Source: Thiohalocapsa sp963704155 (lineage in GTDB: Bacteria; Pseudomonadota; Gammaproteobacteria; Chromatiales; Chromatiaceae). From it: a DNA stretch of 64,000 nt. Each line of letters starts with the position of its first letter. The stretch's first letter is position 1. A model generated the notes under the pieces. The model did no database searches. It worked only from the letters and a program-made list of their open reading frames with translations, and was not told the DNA's origin. The DNA is taken from positions 14,632-78,631 of the forward strand of contig CAVPHF010000020.1 in the NCBI GenBank assembly GCA_963704155.1, given 5' to 3'. Shown here piece after piece: positions 1 through 8,545 of the stretch. A program made the position numbers and the translations under genes.

Positions 1-122
1 CCGACCTGGACCGCCCCGACGAGCGCGAACAGACCGGCGAAGAGCGCCGCGAACGCGGCCGCGCGCACCTGAGCGCCCTAAAGGACATGCTTGGTGCACC
101 GGCCGGCGCTCAGCGCCTTTGA
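1..122 (+). CDS. C-terminal end of an unidentified protein (partial)
   Basis: An open frame enters from the left edge (first full codon at base 3) and stops at TGA 120-122. The visible 39 residues are very charged, rich in Arg, Glu and Asp, and end in an Ala/Gly-rich tail. I do not recognise the family from this tail. The next 134 bases up to the tRNA hold no gene I can support. Confidence 0.5.
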   Translation, partial: DLDRPDEREQTGEERRERGRAHLSALKDMLGAPAGAQRL

Positions 123-256
123 CGGGGACTGAGCCAAGGGTGATAATCAGGACAGTGTTCCGATCGCAAAAACACCGTCCGATCATCCTTGTGGTCGAGC
201 GAAGCGAACGCGGCCAGTCAAATGAGCGAGGCCAGTAAGGCCCGCGAATCAGCTAA

Positions 257-333
257 GCGCCTGTAGCTCAGTTGGATAGAGTACCGCCCTCCGAAGGCGG
301 GGGTCACAGGTTCGAATCCTGTCAGGCGCGCCA
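257..333 (+). tRNA. tRNA-Arg (anticodon CCG)
   Basis: A complete cloverleaf of 77 nt with an encoded CCA end. The acceptor stem pairs 257-263 (GCGCCTG) with 323-329 (CAGGCGC). The D arm contains AGCTCAGTTGGATAGAGT. The anticodon stem CCGCC/GGCGG (284-288 with 296-300) encloses a loop with anticodon CCG at 291-293. The T arm contains GGTTCGAATCC. It decodes CGG arginine codons. A decayed insertion-sequence fragment lies about 200 bp downstream, so this tRNA may have been an integration site, although I see no repeated tRNA 3' end nearby. Confidence 0.95.
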
Positions 334-529
334 ATCATTGATTTCGAACAATTGCTTAGGCTCTGTCTTCCGATCTAGCGAAGACATTGCAACCGCATCC
401 TTCCGTTGCCTCCGTCGTACCCCATTTCGCCAAGCAACGATTGCTGCCGCTTAAAGGGCGCGAAGTCGGTAAATCGCGCCGTGGCCCGTATCCCCAGGTG
501 TCAGGATAGATGTTGCCTCCCTGTGGGAA

Positions 530-800
530 GACTGCCGTGGGAAGGGCTTGTTCGCCGAGCAGATCAGCACCTGGCGCGAGACCTGCCGGCAGGTCAACGC
601 GCCCTTGGCGAGCAAGGCTGAGCGGGCCGCGCGGCGCGCCGCGCAGGTCGAGATCGCCTGCCTTGGTCGGTCGGGAGTTGTCGCGCAAGGACCGGGCTCT
701 GGCCGACGAGGGCTGCCCATTCCCAATCTGGCGCGCCTCGGAGCCGACCCTCACCGGCCTGGCGCATGCGCAAGCAGACCCAGTGAGCGATAGCAGCCGG
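530..800 (+). pseudogene. remnant of an IS3-type transposase orfA
   Basis: Two overlapping frames read like pieces of one orfA protein. One (548 onward) has GLFAEQISTWRETCRQVNAP followed by a Lys/Arg/Ala-rich stretch, matching the helix-turn-helix part of IS3-group OrfA proteins (typical text GLYSEQV-x-RWRQ). The other frame then carries ELSRKDRALADEG, matching the conserved ELRRKxxALAEAAALL segment. A frameshift therefore splits it, and the remainder of the element is gone. I see no terminal repeats. The rest of 334-1161 holds only short shadow frames and no gene I can support. Confidence 0.55.
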
Positions 801-1161
801 TCTTGGTGGGCTTCGATATCCAGTCGGAGTGATTGTTACGAAGACGCGCTGCACGCGTTGCCTTTGTCGCAGATGTTGCAAAGCCTGCTGCCGCGCAGAT
901 CGTAGCCTTCCGGGCGGTGAGGCTCGCTCAGTCCCGATCCGATTATCGTCGCGCAGACTTCATGGCTCCAAGCCCGCACCGAGGGTGTCGGCAACGTGCG
1001 CACTGCGCTGTTTTTCCTCTTTCTTATCGATGGCTCCGTCCCTCCGCGGGACCTAAGCGGACTGCTGGGTAATGGCATGGCGCTATGGCCGCGGCAGCCC
1101 TCGACAGGCTAATCGCGCCCGATCGTCGTCCTTGGCAAGTAATTTGCTTGCTCCATTCTCC

Positions 1162-1578
1162 ATGAACCGTCTGCAACAGCTCATTGCCGCGGAGCGCCCC
1201 ATCGTTGAGGCCTTGTGCCAAGCGATGCGACGAGAAGCCGCAACCCTATTTCCGCGCGAGCCGGTGATGATCGGCTCGCCAGATGCCGCACGCTACCGCC
1301 TGGAATGCGATCGCGCGGCCGGCACCGACAGCCTGTTTGGCGAATGGCTCGACGTGAACGGCCATCGGGTCGGGGTGGTCGTCTGTCACGCTGGCGGACA
1401 ATGCTTCGCTGAGCACGACATCGTCCGCCCCCATCCGCATGACCGGCGCTGGTTCGTCGAGGCGGTCGAGGCCTGGGGTGTTTCCCGAGGCAGGGCGAGC
1501 GAAAATCCGCCCGACAGCGGGGTCATTGGGGACATTCGGGCCGAGATTCGACTGCTGCCAGCCCTCAGTGGTGGCTGA
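1162..1578 (+). CDS. conserved hypothetical protein, 138 aa
   Basis: Encodes a 138-aa soluble protein when started at the internal ATG 1162 (MNRLQQLIAAERP); an upstream in-frame start at 1072 would add 30 low-complexity residues that look non-coding. The N-terminal half is helical and amphipathic (IVEALCQAMRREAATLFP). The C-terminal half carries a compact beta-rich stretch (FGEWLDVNGHRVGVVVCHAG) with one Cys and several His residues. I do not recognise a named family. No signal peptide or membrane segment is visible. It stands alone between an IS remnant and a Rieske gene. Confidence 0.6.
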   Translation: MNRLQQLIAAERPIVEALCQAMRREAATLFPREPVMIGSPDAARYRLECDRAAGTDSLFGEWLDVNGHRVGVVVCHAGGQCFAEHDIVRPHPHDRRWFVEAVEAWGVSRGRASENPPDSGVIGDIRAEIRLLPALSGG

Positions 1579-1651
1579 CGAAACGGACTAGGCACAAGGC
1601 GATGCTGAGGCGACAAAGCATGCGCGTTGGCCGGAACCGGATCGGCGGCCG

Positions 1652-1709
1652 ATGCTGATCCTCCATCACACGCAACGCCAATGCTGATCCTCTACCACAA
1701 GCAACCAAG
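1652..1709. repeat. two-unit imperfect tandem repeat of 29 bp
   Basis: Unit 1 (1652-1680) and unit 2 (1681-1709) both begin ATGCTGATCCTC and keep CA-rich ends, differing at a handful of positions. It lies in the 156-bp gap between the hypothetical gene and the Rieske gene. No open frame with a recognisable product covers it and its role is unknown. Confidence 0.5.
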
Positions 1710-1734
1710 CAGTGCTGGATGACTCTTCCGATCG

Positions 1735-2136
1735 ATGAACACGGCAAGATCCCATCGCGACGCAACGCTTGAGAAACGCAAGCTGGCCGTCTGCGCAAGC
1801 GCCGATCTTGCGGATGGCCAACACCGCATTGTGCCTTTGCTGTTCAAGGGCGAGCAGCACACGGCCATCGTCTTGCGGCATGGCGGTCAGGTCTACGCCT
1901 ACCTGAATCAATGTGTGCATATGGTGCGCCGTCTTGATTGTGTGCGCGACGCGGTGTTCGATGAACAACAGCAGCGCCTGCGTTGCTCAATGCATGGGAT
2001 CGTCTACGATCCCGCAACGGGAGAATCCTTGAGTGTGCTCTGCTCTGGCGAGCGGCTGGAGGCATTGCGTGCGACAGAGCGCGAGGGACAGGTGTACATC
2101 ATGGACAAGCGAGCAAAGCCAAAGCGCTCGGTCTGA
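1735..2136 (+). CDS. Rieske [2Fe-2S] ferredoxin-like protein
   Basis: A 133-aa stand-alone Rieske domain protein, expected to bind one [2Fe-2S] cluster and transfer electrons in the cytoplasm. The two cluster boxes are visible: CVH within YLNQCVHMV (about residues 59-61) and RCSMHG (about residues 84-89), giving the Cys-His/Cys-His ligand set. The second box is followed by the usual YDPATG turn. There is no signal peptide, no transmembrane anchor and no fused oxygenase domain, so it resembles NirD-like or ferredoxin-component Rieske proteins. The partner enzyme is not in the neighbourhood. The first 20 residues look poorly conserved, so a later start is possible. Confidence 0.85.
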   Translation: MNTARSHRDATLEKRKLAVCASADLADGQHRIVPLLFKGEQHTAIVLRHGGQVYAYLNQCVHMVRRLDCVRDAVFDEQQQRLRCSMHGIVYDPATGESLSVLCSGERLEALRATEREGQVYIMDKRAKPKRSV

Positions 2137-2316
2137 ACAGGCAAGCGTTGGGCTTGGCTGACAGGCGAGGGCCGGCAGGCGAGGGCGCCAGCCAAGGCCA
2201 AGCGAGGCAAGGCGTTTCGCGAGTCGGATTGTCACGGCGCCTAGCTGAACGCGCCGTCCGGCAAGGCCACTGTGTCGCCCCGGCAACGACGGGTTCAGCC
2301 CGTTTCGTCCGCGCGT

Positions 2317-3549
2317 TTAGCGCCGGCGCCGACCCGCGACTCTGAGCCGCAGTGCGTTCAGGCGGATGAAGCCGGTGGCGTCGCCCTGGTCATAGGCGCC
2401 GGCGTCCTCTTCGAAGGTCGCGATGGACTCGTCGAACAGGCTGTTGGTGTCGGACTTGCGGCCGACTACGAGTACATTGCCCTTGTACAATTTTAGGCGC
2501 ACGACACCGTTGACCACGGCTTGGGTCTGGTCGATGGCGGCCTGCAACATCTCCCGCTCCGGGCTGAACCAGTAACCGTTGTAGATGAGCTCGGCGTAGC
2601 GCGGCATCAGCTCATCCTTCAGGTGCGCCGCCTCGCGGTCGAGGGTCAGTGACTCCATGGCCCGGTGCGCCTTGAGCATGATGCTGCCGCCGGGGGTCTC
2701 GTAGCAGCCGCGGGACTTCATGCCGACATAGCGGTTCTCGACGATGTCGGCGCGACCGATGCCGTTGGCACCACCGATACGATTCAACTCTGCCAACACC
2801 TCCGCCGGTGTCATGGCCTTGCCGTCGATGGCGGTGATGTCGCCGGCGGTGAAGGTCAGCTCGATCTCGGTCGGCTTGTCCGGCGCGTCCTCGGGGGCGA
2901 CCGTCCAGCGCCACATGTCCTTGCCGGGCTCGACCCAGGGGTCTTCCAGGTCGTAGCCCTCGTAGGAGATGTGCAGCAGGTTGGCGTCCATCGAGTACGG
3001 CGACTTGGTGCCGTCGCGTTTCTGTTCGACCGCGATGCCGTGCTCGGCGGCGTAGTTCATCAGCTTCTCGCGCGAGAGCAGGTCCCACTCCCGCCACGGT
3101 GCGATGATCTTGATGTCCGGATTCAATCCGTAGGCGCCGAGTTCGAAGCGGACCTGATCGTTGCCCTTGCCGGTGGCGCCGTGGGAGACGGCGTCGGCAC
3201 CGGTCTCGGCGGCGATCTCGACCAGCCGTTTGGCAATCAGAGGCCGCGCGATCGAGGTGCCGAGCAGATACTCGCCTTCATAGATGGCATTGGCGCGGAA
3301 CATCGGGAAGACGAAGTCGCGCACGAACTCCTCGCGAAGATCCTCGATGTAGATCTCCTTGATGCCGGCGGCCTCGGCTTTAGCGCGAGCCGGCTCGACC
3401 TCCTCGCCCTGACCGATATCGGCGGTGAAGGTGACCACCTCGCAGCCGTACTCCTGTTCTAGCCACTTCAGGATCACCGAGGTGTCGAGTCCGCCGGAAT
3501 AGGCGAGGACGACCTTGTTGACCTGATTGCTTGCTGCCTTGGGCGCCAT
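2317..3549 (-). CDS. argG: argininosuccinate synthase
   Basis: Joins citrulline and aspartate using ATP to make argininosuccinate in arginine biosynthesis, in the cytoplasm. The N-terminal P-loop-like PP-motif AYSGGLDTSVILKWL is present, as are SHGATGKGNDQVRFE and the citrulline/aspartate-binding segment EQKRDGTKSPYSMD. Length is 410 aa, near the family norm of about 400. I start it at the ATG 3547-3549 (MAPKAASNQ). An upstream in-frame extension to 3699 would add 50 residues that do not look like this family. It is transcribed alone; no other arg genes are nearby. The 180 bases between it and the Rieske gene hold nothing I can identify. Confidence 0.97.
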   Translation of the reverse strand: MAPKAASNQVNKVVLAYSGGLDTSVILKWLEQEYGCEVVTFTADIGQGEEVEPARAKAEAAGIKEIYIEDLREEFVRDFVFPMFRANAIYEGEYLLGTSIARPLIAKRLVEIAAETGADAVSHGATGKGNDQVRFELGAYGLNPDIKIIAPWREWDLLSREKLMNYAAEHGIAVEQKRDGTKSPYSMDANLLHISYEGYDLEDPWVEPGKDMWRWTVAPEDAPDKPTEIELTFTAGDITAIDGKAMTPAEVLAELNRIGGANGIGRADIVENRYVGMKSRGCYETPGGSIMLKAHRAMESLTLDREAAHLKDELMPRYAELIYNGYWFSPEREMLQAAIDQTQAVVNGVVRLKLYKGNVLVVGRKSDTNSLFDESIATFEEDAGAYDQGDATGFIRLNALRLRVAGRRRR

Positions 3550-3828
3550 GGTGAACTCCGCGTCAAAGTAAATCGGCGAGTATAGCGGGAACTGCCGCGG
3601 TCCAATGATCCCGTCGTCTCCGCTTCGCGTCCGCGGGCCGCTACAATCAGACGCGACACAGACACCTATAACGCGATCGATAGGATGGAAGGCCGCCAAG
3701 TCCGCTTTCTGCTGGACTAGGCGTCGGGGCGCGATGACGGACAGTCTTGACTAACGAGCACCGAACCAGAGAACGAACGAGAGCGAGATGACCATCGCAT
3801 CGAAGATGGATCCATGCCTTCGCTGGCA

Positions 3829-5292
3829 TTATCGCGGGCCAAGGTCGAGGAATGCGAGCACGCGCGACTGCAGGTAGGGATAGAACGGATTCCAACGCAG
3901 CCGCAACATGTCCGAGGCGGGGATCTGCAGCAGGCCGCGTTCGCCGCGCAAGGCAATGTCGCTGAGGTGGATGCCGGGGCTGTGGGCCGTCGGATGACCG
4001 CCGTAGACGGCGTCCCCTGGTGGAAAGGGCAGCGCGACGTGGGACAGCGAGTAGACATCGTCGGGCCAGGACAGGCCGAGTTTCGATTCGCTGATGGTGG
4101 ATTCGCCCGGGCGTTTGCCGCGGGACACCACGGCATGACTGCGATTGTTTTCGTTACCGACCAGGCTCAGCGTAAAGGTCAGCGTCGGATCGGCGCGCAG
4201 GGCCTGGATCGCCGCCATGGGGTCAGACTTCATGATCGGCTCCATCTCCGCCTCGCGGTTGATGTCGAACAACACCAACTCATGGTCGCCTGCGGGCAGA
4301 CGCTCGAACAGGGTCGTTACCAGCGCCGGGGTCGAGACGGTGGCGTCGACGATGGACGAGAACGCGAGTATTGGCGGCAGCTGTTGCAGCATGCCCGCCT
4401 TGGTCAGCCGGTCCAGCCCGAGTTGGATCTGCTTGGTCAGGCGGTAGACGACGTCGCCCGCGTTGACCGCGAAGGACCCGTATTTGAACGGATCATACTC
4501 GGGCAGCACCGCGTTCCAGTTGAGTTGTTCGATGCCGAGCAGGTTGCCGATGCGGCCTTGCCAGACCGCCAGCGCCGCCGCCGGGCTCACGCCGATGGCC
4601 GGTGAGATCAGCACCAGGCGGCTTGCCTTCGGCAGTGTTGCGTCCTCAACTGCGGAGATGGCGTAGTGCACCGCCAGCGCGGCGCCGTTGGAGTAGCCGA
4701 CGATGTAGATCGGCACATTCTCGGCTTGCTCCGCAAGGTGTCGCATGGCGAGCCGAACCGCCGCGGCCATGTCCTGCCAGCTCACTTCCACCAGCCCCGA
4801 GGGGGCCGTGCCATGCCCGGGGATGCGCAGCCCCAGCACCAGGGCGCCCGCGGCGTTGAGCTCTTGACCGAGATTGCGCAGGCTGTAGGGGGAGTCGGAC
4901 ATGCCGTGCAGCAGCAGGACCGCAGCCCTCGGCGTCTGTGCCGGCAGCACGAAGCTGCGGTTCCAGTTCGGCGACCAGCGTGACGGATCGGACAGACTGC
5001 CCTTGTTGTAGCGGTTGATCAGACGCCGCTCGTCGTCGGGTATTCTGTCGTAGACCTGTTCGTCCAACTGCGCGAACAGTCGCTGCTCCAGCGCCAGGTA
5101 GTCGGCGAAGGTCGAGACATCGGCGTCCTCGGTAAACTCCTCGTCGAGGTCGACGATATGCCAGACGTCGAGTTCGGGCCGATCGTCCAGATAGAGCGCA
5201 AAGACGATCACGGCCACCAGCAGCGCGCCGATGGTGGCGTAGGCCGCCGCTGACAGCAGATGCCAGGCAAGTCTCTTGAAACGAAAGTGCAT
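3829..5292 (-). CDS. membrane-anchored alpha/beta hydrolase
   Basis: A 487-aa protein with one N-terminal transmembrane helix (about residues 8-32, LLSAAAYATIGALLVAVIVF) followed by an extracytoplasmic alpha/beta hydrolase fold of the serine aminopeptidase/lysophospholipase type. The oxyanion strand and loop VLLLHGMSDSPYS is at about 130-145. The nucleophile elbow GYSNG (about 210) carries the catalytic Ser. A late HPTAHSPGIHL region may supply the His. The substrate is unknown; esters or lipids fit the class. The ATG at 5290-5292 (MHFRFKRL) is preferred over an upstream start because the leader then begins immediately before the membrane helix. It is divergent from the permease gene and shares no operon partners. 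Confidence 0.8.
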   Translation of the reverse strand: MHFRFKRLAWHLLSAAAYATIGALLVAVIVFALYLDDRPELDVWHIVDLDEEFTEDADVSTFADYLALEQRLFAQLDEQVYDRIPDDERRLINRYNKGSLSDPSRWSPNWNRSFVLPAQTPRAAVLLLHGMSDSPYSLRNLGQELNAAGALVLGLRIPGHGTAPSGLVEVSWQDMAAAVRLAMRHLAEQAENVPIYIVGYSNGAALAVHYAISAVEDATLPKASRLVLISPAIGVSPAAALAVWQGRIGNLLGIEQLNWNAVLPEYDPFKYGSFAVNAGDVVYRLTKQIQLGLDRLTKAGMLQQLPPILAFSSIVDATVSTPALVTTLFERLPAGDHELVLFDINREAEMEPIMKSDPMAAIQALRADPTLTFTLSLVGNENNRSHAVVSRGKRPGESTISESKLGLSWPDDVYSLSHVALPFPPGDAVYGGHPTAHSPGIHLSDIALRGERGLLQIPASDMLRLRWNPFYPYLQSRVLAFLDLGPR

Positions 5293-5572
5293 GATATTGT
5301 TGCGGACTGTTCCGGTGCGGCCCAAGGGCGCTGCCCCAATTGTCGCATGGCATGGTCGGGCCGCGGGCTTTCTGTGGATCGTGCAATAAGCCTGATTTAC
5401 TGCCGTGTTGTTTCCAACAGTCTTGCGTCGAGGACTGCAAAGATTCGGCCGCCTCTCAGCGGCTGCCCTCGATCATTGACCAGGGGATCGACCACTGCCG
5501 GTTGTGGCGGTCGGCACCAAGCCGATCACCCGCCCGCTCGATCGAGACCATTTGCAACAGTCAGGGGGCCAT

Positions 5573-6316
5573 ATGCTCGATGTCATGCTTTTGATCCTTC
5601 CGATCGTGCTCCCGATTCTGACCGGTGTCCTGGTCGTTCGGGCGGGACTCTTTTCCCGGGCGGATGCCCACGTATTGAGCCTGTTCTTTTTGTATCTGGC
5701 GGTTCCCAGCCTGCTGATTCATCAGTTGGCAACGCAGGACTTGGCCGAGTTGGTGGAGCTGGGATACATCGCCGGTTATCTGTTGTTGTCCTTCGCCCTC
5801 TACGGCGGCGTCTTTTTCGTTCAACGAATCCTATTGAAGCGTGATCTCAAGATTAGCGCGTTGTCGGCTTTTGCCGGCTCGAAATTCAATGCTGTGATCC
5901 TTGGGCTGCCAGTGCTTCATGGGGTCTTAGGTCCGGCTGCTTCCGGGCCCATAGTCATCAACGTCATCCTCGGCTATGTCACGACGCTGCCGCTGACTGT
6001 CGCTCTGGTTGGCGGTGTCGAATCGAACGCCCGAGGCGGTGCAATCGGCGCGCGGGCTGGCGGTGGGCTGCGCCGGGTGCTGATGGCCGCTCGCGATGTG
6101 TTCAAGGACCCATTGGTGCTCGGTGCCTTATTGGGGCTCTCGCTCTCGGCGTTGACGCTGCGCTTGCCGGATTGGTTGGACGGCACGCTGCAATCCCTGG
6201 GCAACGCCGCGGTCCCAACGGCCTTGGTCGCCATCGGCATGTCGCTGTCCCTGGCGCGGCGGTTACAGATCGTAACAAAGGCGGCGTTGATATATCATAA
6301 AAAGCTAATATACTAA
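5573..6316 (+). pseudogene. AEC-family permease, C-terminally truncated
   Basis: Auxin efflux carrier (AEC)/malate-permease-type secondary transporter of the inner membrane. It starts at ATG 5573 behind an AGGGGG ribosome site, with MLDVMLLILPIVLPILTGVL as first helix. The family's SKFNAVILGLPV-like motif (helix 4 region) and the VPTALVAIGMSLS segment are present. The product is only 247 aa against about 300-310 normally. The coding sequence runs into AT-rich DNA at about 6287 and ends with YHKKLIY, so the last two or three helices are missing. The break coincides with the start of the promoter for the next small gene, so the 3' end seems to have been replaced by a rearrangement. Function is doubtful. 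Confidence 0.7.
6287..6314 (+). promoter_or_regulatory. sigma70-type promoter of the 50-aa peptide gene
   Basis: TTGATA at 6287-6292 and TATACT at 6309-6314 are separated by 16 bp of AT-rich sequence. The layout, much of the spacer and the downstream AATCATCAT closely resemble the promoter in front of the sulfur globule gene at 29228-29255. It overlaps the last codons of the truncated permease. Confidence 0.55.
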
Positions 6317-6358
6317 TCATCATTCAAGCATCCTTTAGTTGAACACAGGAGAATCATC

Positions 6359-6511
6359 ATGTTAGGCGCAATTGCAGTCGTGGCGCTCGTTGTCGGCAGT
6401 ATCGGTGCGACGGTGTCGTTAACCCAGGCCGACCAGCAGAAGGCGGAACAAGCCGTAACGCCGGTTGTAGAGGTCCAGGCGGTCGAGGTGGTGGACGCCT
6501 TTACTGAATGA
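6359..6511 (+). CDS. 50-aa small membrane or secreted peptide
   Basis: A short gene with good signals: ACAGGAGA ribosome site 8 bp upstream, ATG at 6359, TGA at 6509-6511 and a strong terminator at 6551. The product begins with a hydrophobic helix (MLGAIAVVALVVGSIGATVS) and continues with a polar, Gln/Val/Glu-rich tail ending VVDAFTE. This fits a single-pass or cleaved-leader peptide. I do not recognise a family. It has its own promoter resembling that of the sulfur globule gene, which hints at expression under the same conditions. Confidence 0.6.
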   Translation: MLGAIAVVALVVGSIGATVSLTQADQQKAEQAVTPVVEVQAVEVVDAFTE

Positions 6512-6550
6512 GGTCCGCGGCCCTCTGGGCCGACCATCGCCGGCACCAAG

Positions 6551-6584
6551 GCCCCGGCGCCAGCAATGGCGGCCGGGGCTTTTT
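6551..6584 (+). terminator. rho-independent terminator
   Basis: GCCCCGGC (6551-6558) pairs with GCCGGGGC (6572-6579) and is followed by a T run (TTTTT). It lies 40 bp after the small peptide gene and separates it from the secretin-domain gene. Confidence 0.8.
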
Positions 6585-6651
6585 GCTGCACGTGTAGACT
6601 TGTGTCTCGGCGCTGACCCAATCGCCGTGCAGAGACCGGAGACCCGCTCCC

Positions 6652-7515
6652 ATGACACAAGGCTTCAGACATTGTGCTGTCCACCGCGCCCAGCGATCCT
6701 GGCGGGCGCGACTGGCGACCGGCGTCTTGCTGGCGCTGCTGGCGGCGGCCGCCGTCGGCAGCGACTATTCGCTAACTATCATCGACCTGAAGCACCGCCT
6801 GCCGGAGGAGGTGATCCCGACGTTGGAGCCATTGGCGGGTCCTGACGGGGCCATGTCCGGCGCTAACGCCAGCCTGTTCGTGCGCGCCGCGCCCGCGCGG
6901 CTGGCCGACATCCGTGCGGCGCTCGCCCGCATCGACCGCCCAGCACGGAATCTGCTGGTGGAGGTGCGCCGTGCGTCGGTCAGCGAGCGGTCAGGCGCTG
7001 CCGTCGGCGTGTCGGTGGACGAGCCCATCGGCACCGACGGCCGCGTGCGTGTGGGTCCGGGACGCGGCACGGGTATCCGTGCCCGCGCGGGCCAGCAACT
7101 GGAGAGCCGTGATCTAATGCAGCAGGTGCGTGTGCTCGACGGTGGTCAGGCGTTCATCAGCGTCGGCACCGAGCGCCCGGTGAGCTATCGCGATGTCTAC
7201 GTCGAGCGCGGCGCGCCGCGGGTGCGGCAGGGCGCTGGCTACCTGAGCGCGGAGACCGGCTTCTACGTGCGTCCATCGGTCAACGGCGATCGGGTGACGG
7301 TGCTCTTGAGCAGCCGTTCCGCCCGTTTCGGCGATGCCGGCCAGCTGGATACCGGCGCCATGGACACACGGATCAGCGGACGGCTTGGGGAATGGATCCC
7401 GTTGGGCGGCTCGGATTTGGACGCGGCGGCCCGGGGTGCCGGCTTGCTATCGGCCGGAACCAAGGCGGCCGGGGCGCAGAGCAGTCTGGAGTTGCGCGTG
7501 CGGGCACTGGACTGA
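6652..7515 (+). CDS. exported protein with secretin N-domain
   Basis: A 287-aa protein with a probable signal peptide (RARLATGVLLALLAAAAVGS, about residues 18-37). Next comes a secretin/NolW-type N domain: IIDLKHRLPEEVIPTLEPLA, an SLFVRAAPARLADIRAAL strand-helix, then IDRPARNLLVEVRR. This is the fold by which secretin periplasmic domains interact. After a variable linker a segment around QQVRVLDGGQAFISVGTERP recalls the start of a secretin pore domain, but the length is too short for a real outer-membrane channel. It may be an accessory or orphan periplasmic protein of a secretion or pilus system. No other secretion genes are in the window. Confidence 0.65.
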   Translation: MTQGFRHCAVHRAQRSWRARLATGVLLALLAAAAVGSDYSLTIIDLKHRLPEEVIPTLEPLAGPDGAMSGANASLFVRAAPARLADIRAALARIDRPARNLLVEVRRASVSERSGAAVGVSVDEPIGTDGRVRVGPGRGTGIRARAGQQLESRDLMQQVRVLDGGQAFISVGTERPVSYRDVYVERGAPRVRQGAGYLSAETGFYVRPSVNGDRVTVLLSSRSARFGDAGQLDTGAMDTRISGRLGEWIPLGGSDLDAAARGAGLLSAGTKAAGAQSSLELRVRALD

Positions 7516-7531
7516 GTCAGGGGCCGTGCGG

Positions 7532-8374
7532 TCAGATCACGTTGACAGCACCCTCTTCCGCTGCGCCTGCGGTATCCTTCGGCCCGCTGCGCTGGTCACC
7601 TCCTCCGGCTGAGGCCTGTTTGGCGCGCGCCTTCTTTGCCGACCCAGCGGCGGCCTTGGTTGGTGCCGTGTCGTCCAGTCCCGAGCTGGTATCCGTCACC
7701 GCCAATTGCTTTGCGTGATCCAGTGCCTGTCGGGCCTTTTCTTCCGCCGCGGCGAGCCGTGCCTGGGCTGCTTCTGCCTCTTCCAGCGCGCGTGCGGCAT
7801 CGCCCTGCTCCTTGGTGCTGGCGTGGGCCAGCGCCTGGGCGGTTCGCGCCTGGGCCTCCGCAGTCTTGGCCTGGGCTCTGGCCGTCTCTGCCTGAGCGGC
7901 CGCGGTCTCCGCCTGGGCTCTGGCCTCCTTCTCGAGTTGTGCCTGTGCATCGGCGATTCTGTGCGCCGCCTCCGCAACAATTGCCTTGCGGCTCTTCTCG
8001 ACCTCGGTTTCCGTGGCCTCTCGGATTGCCGCTATCTCGGCCTGGGTTTCCTTCTTGATGCGCTCGACGACTGCCCGCGCCTCGCTTCGCGCGGCCTCGG
8101 CCTGTTCCCGGGCGTCGGCCGCTTGTTTCAACGCATCCGACACCTGAGTTTGGGCCTGCGCCGCCTTCGCCTGTGCCTCTGCCTGCAATTGCGCCGCGAG
8201 CGCCTCCGCCTTTGCCGCGCGCGCCTTGGCGGTCGCGGTTTCCGCCTGTGCGTCCGCCTGCGCCCGTGCCACCTTTTCCTGCGCTTGTGCGACTTCGATT
8301 TGAGACTTCGCCGTCTCGGCCAATTCCTTGACCAATGCGGAGAGGGTCTTTAGTGACTTGTCATCAGCGGCCAT
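7532..8374 (-). CDS. long Ala/Glu/Gln-rich coiled-coil protein
   Basis: 280 aa, almost entirely one coiled coil with many Ala-Gln-Ala and Lys-Ala heptads from about residue 10 to 215, with repeated AQAETA and AQAKA units. A disordered Lys/Ala/Gly-rich tail follows. There is no signal peptide and no membrane helix. Composition resembles TolA-like or filament-forming cytoplasmic proteins, but I see no TolA C-domain. It converges with the secretin-N gene, leaving 16 bp between stops. Function unknown; scaffold or filament is a guess. The strong codon repetition makes slippage-driven length variation likely. Confidence 0.65.
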   Translation of the reverse strand: MAADDKSLKTLSALVKELAETAKSQIEVAQAQEKVARAQADAQAETATAKARAAKAEALAAQLQAEAQAKAAQAQTQVSDALKQAADAREQAEAARSEARAVVERIKKETQAEIAAIREATETEVEKSRKAIVAEAAHRIADAQAQLEKEARAQAETAAAQAETARAQAKTAEAQARTAQALAHASTKEQGDAARALEEAEAAQARLAAAEEKARQALDHAKQLAVTDTSSGLDDTAPTKAAAGSAKKARAKQASAGGGDQRSGPKDTAGAAEEGAVNVI

Positions 8375-8545
8375 TCGGATTCGATCTCCTGTTGGTGTTG
8401 TCTTGCCGCGCGGACGGCGTTATTGATCAGCGCGCACCGAGCGCGATGCGCGACGTAGGAGTCCGCATCGTTTCAAAATATGACGAGATTGTTACAGCGG
8501 ATGCGTGGGGATGCAACTTGCGGTGGTGCGCTTGCCGTCCACGCG

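Noticed and set aside
2665..3462. 265-aa open frame antisense to argG
   Set aside because: Shadow of argG; no recognisable domain.
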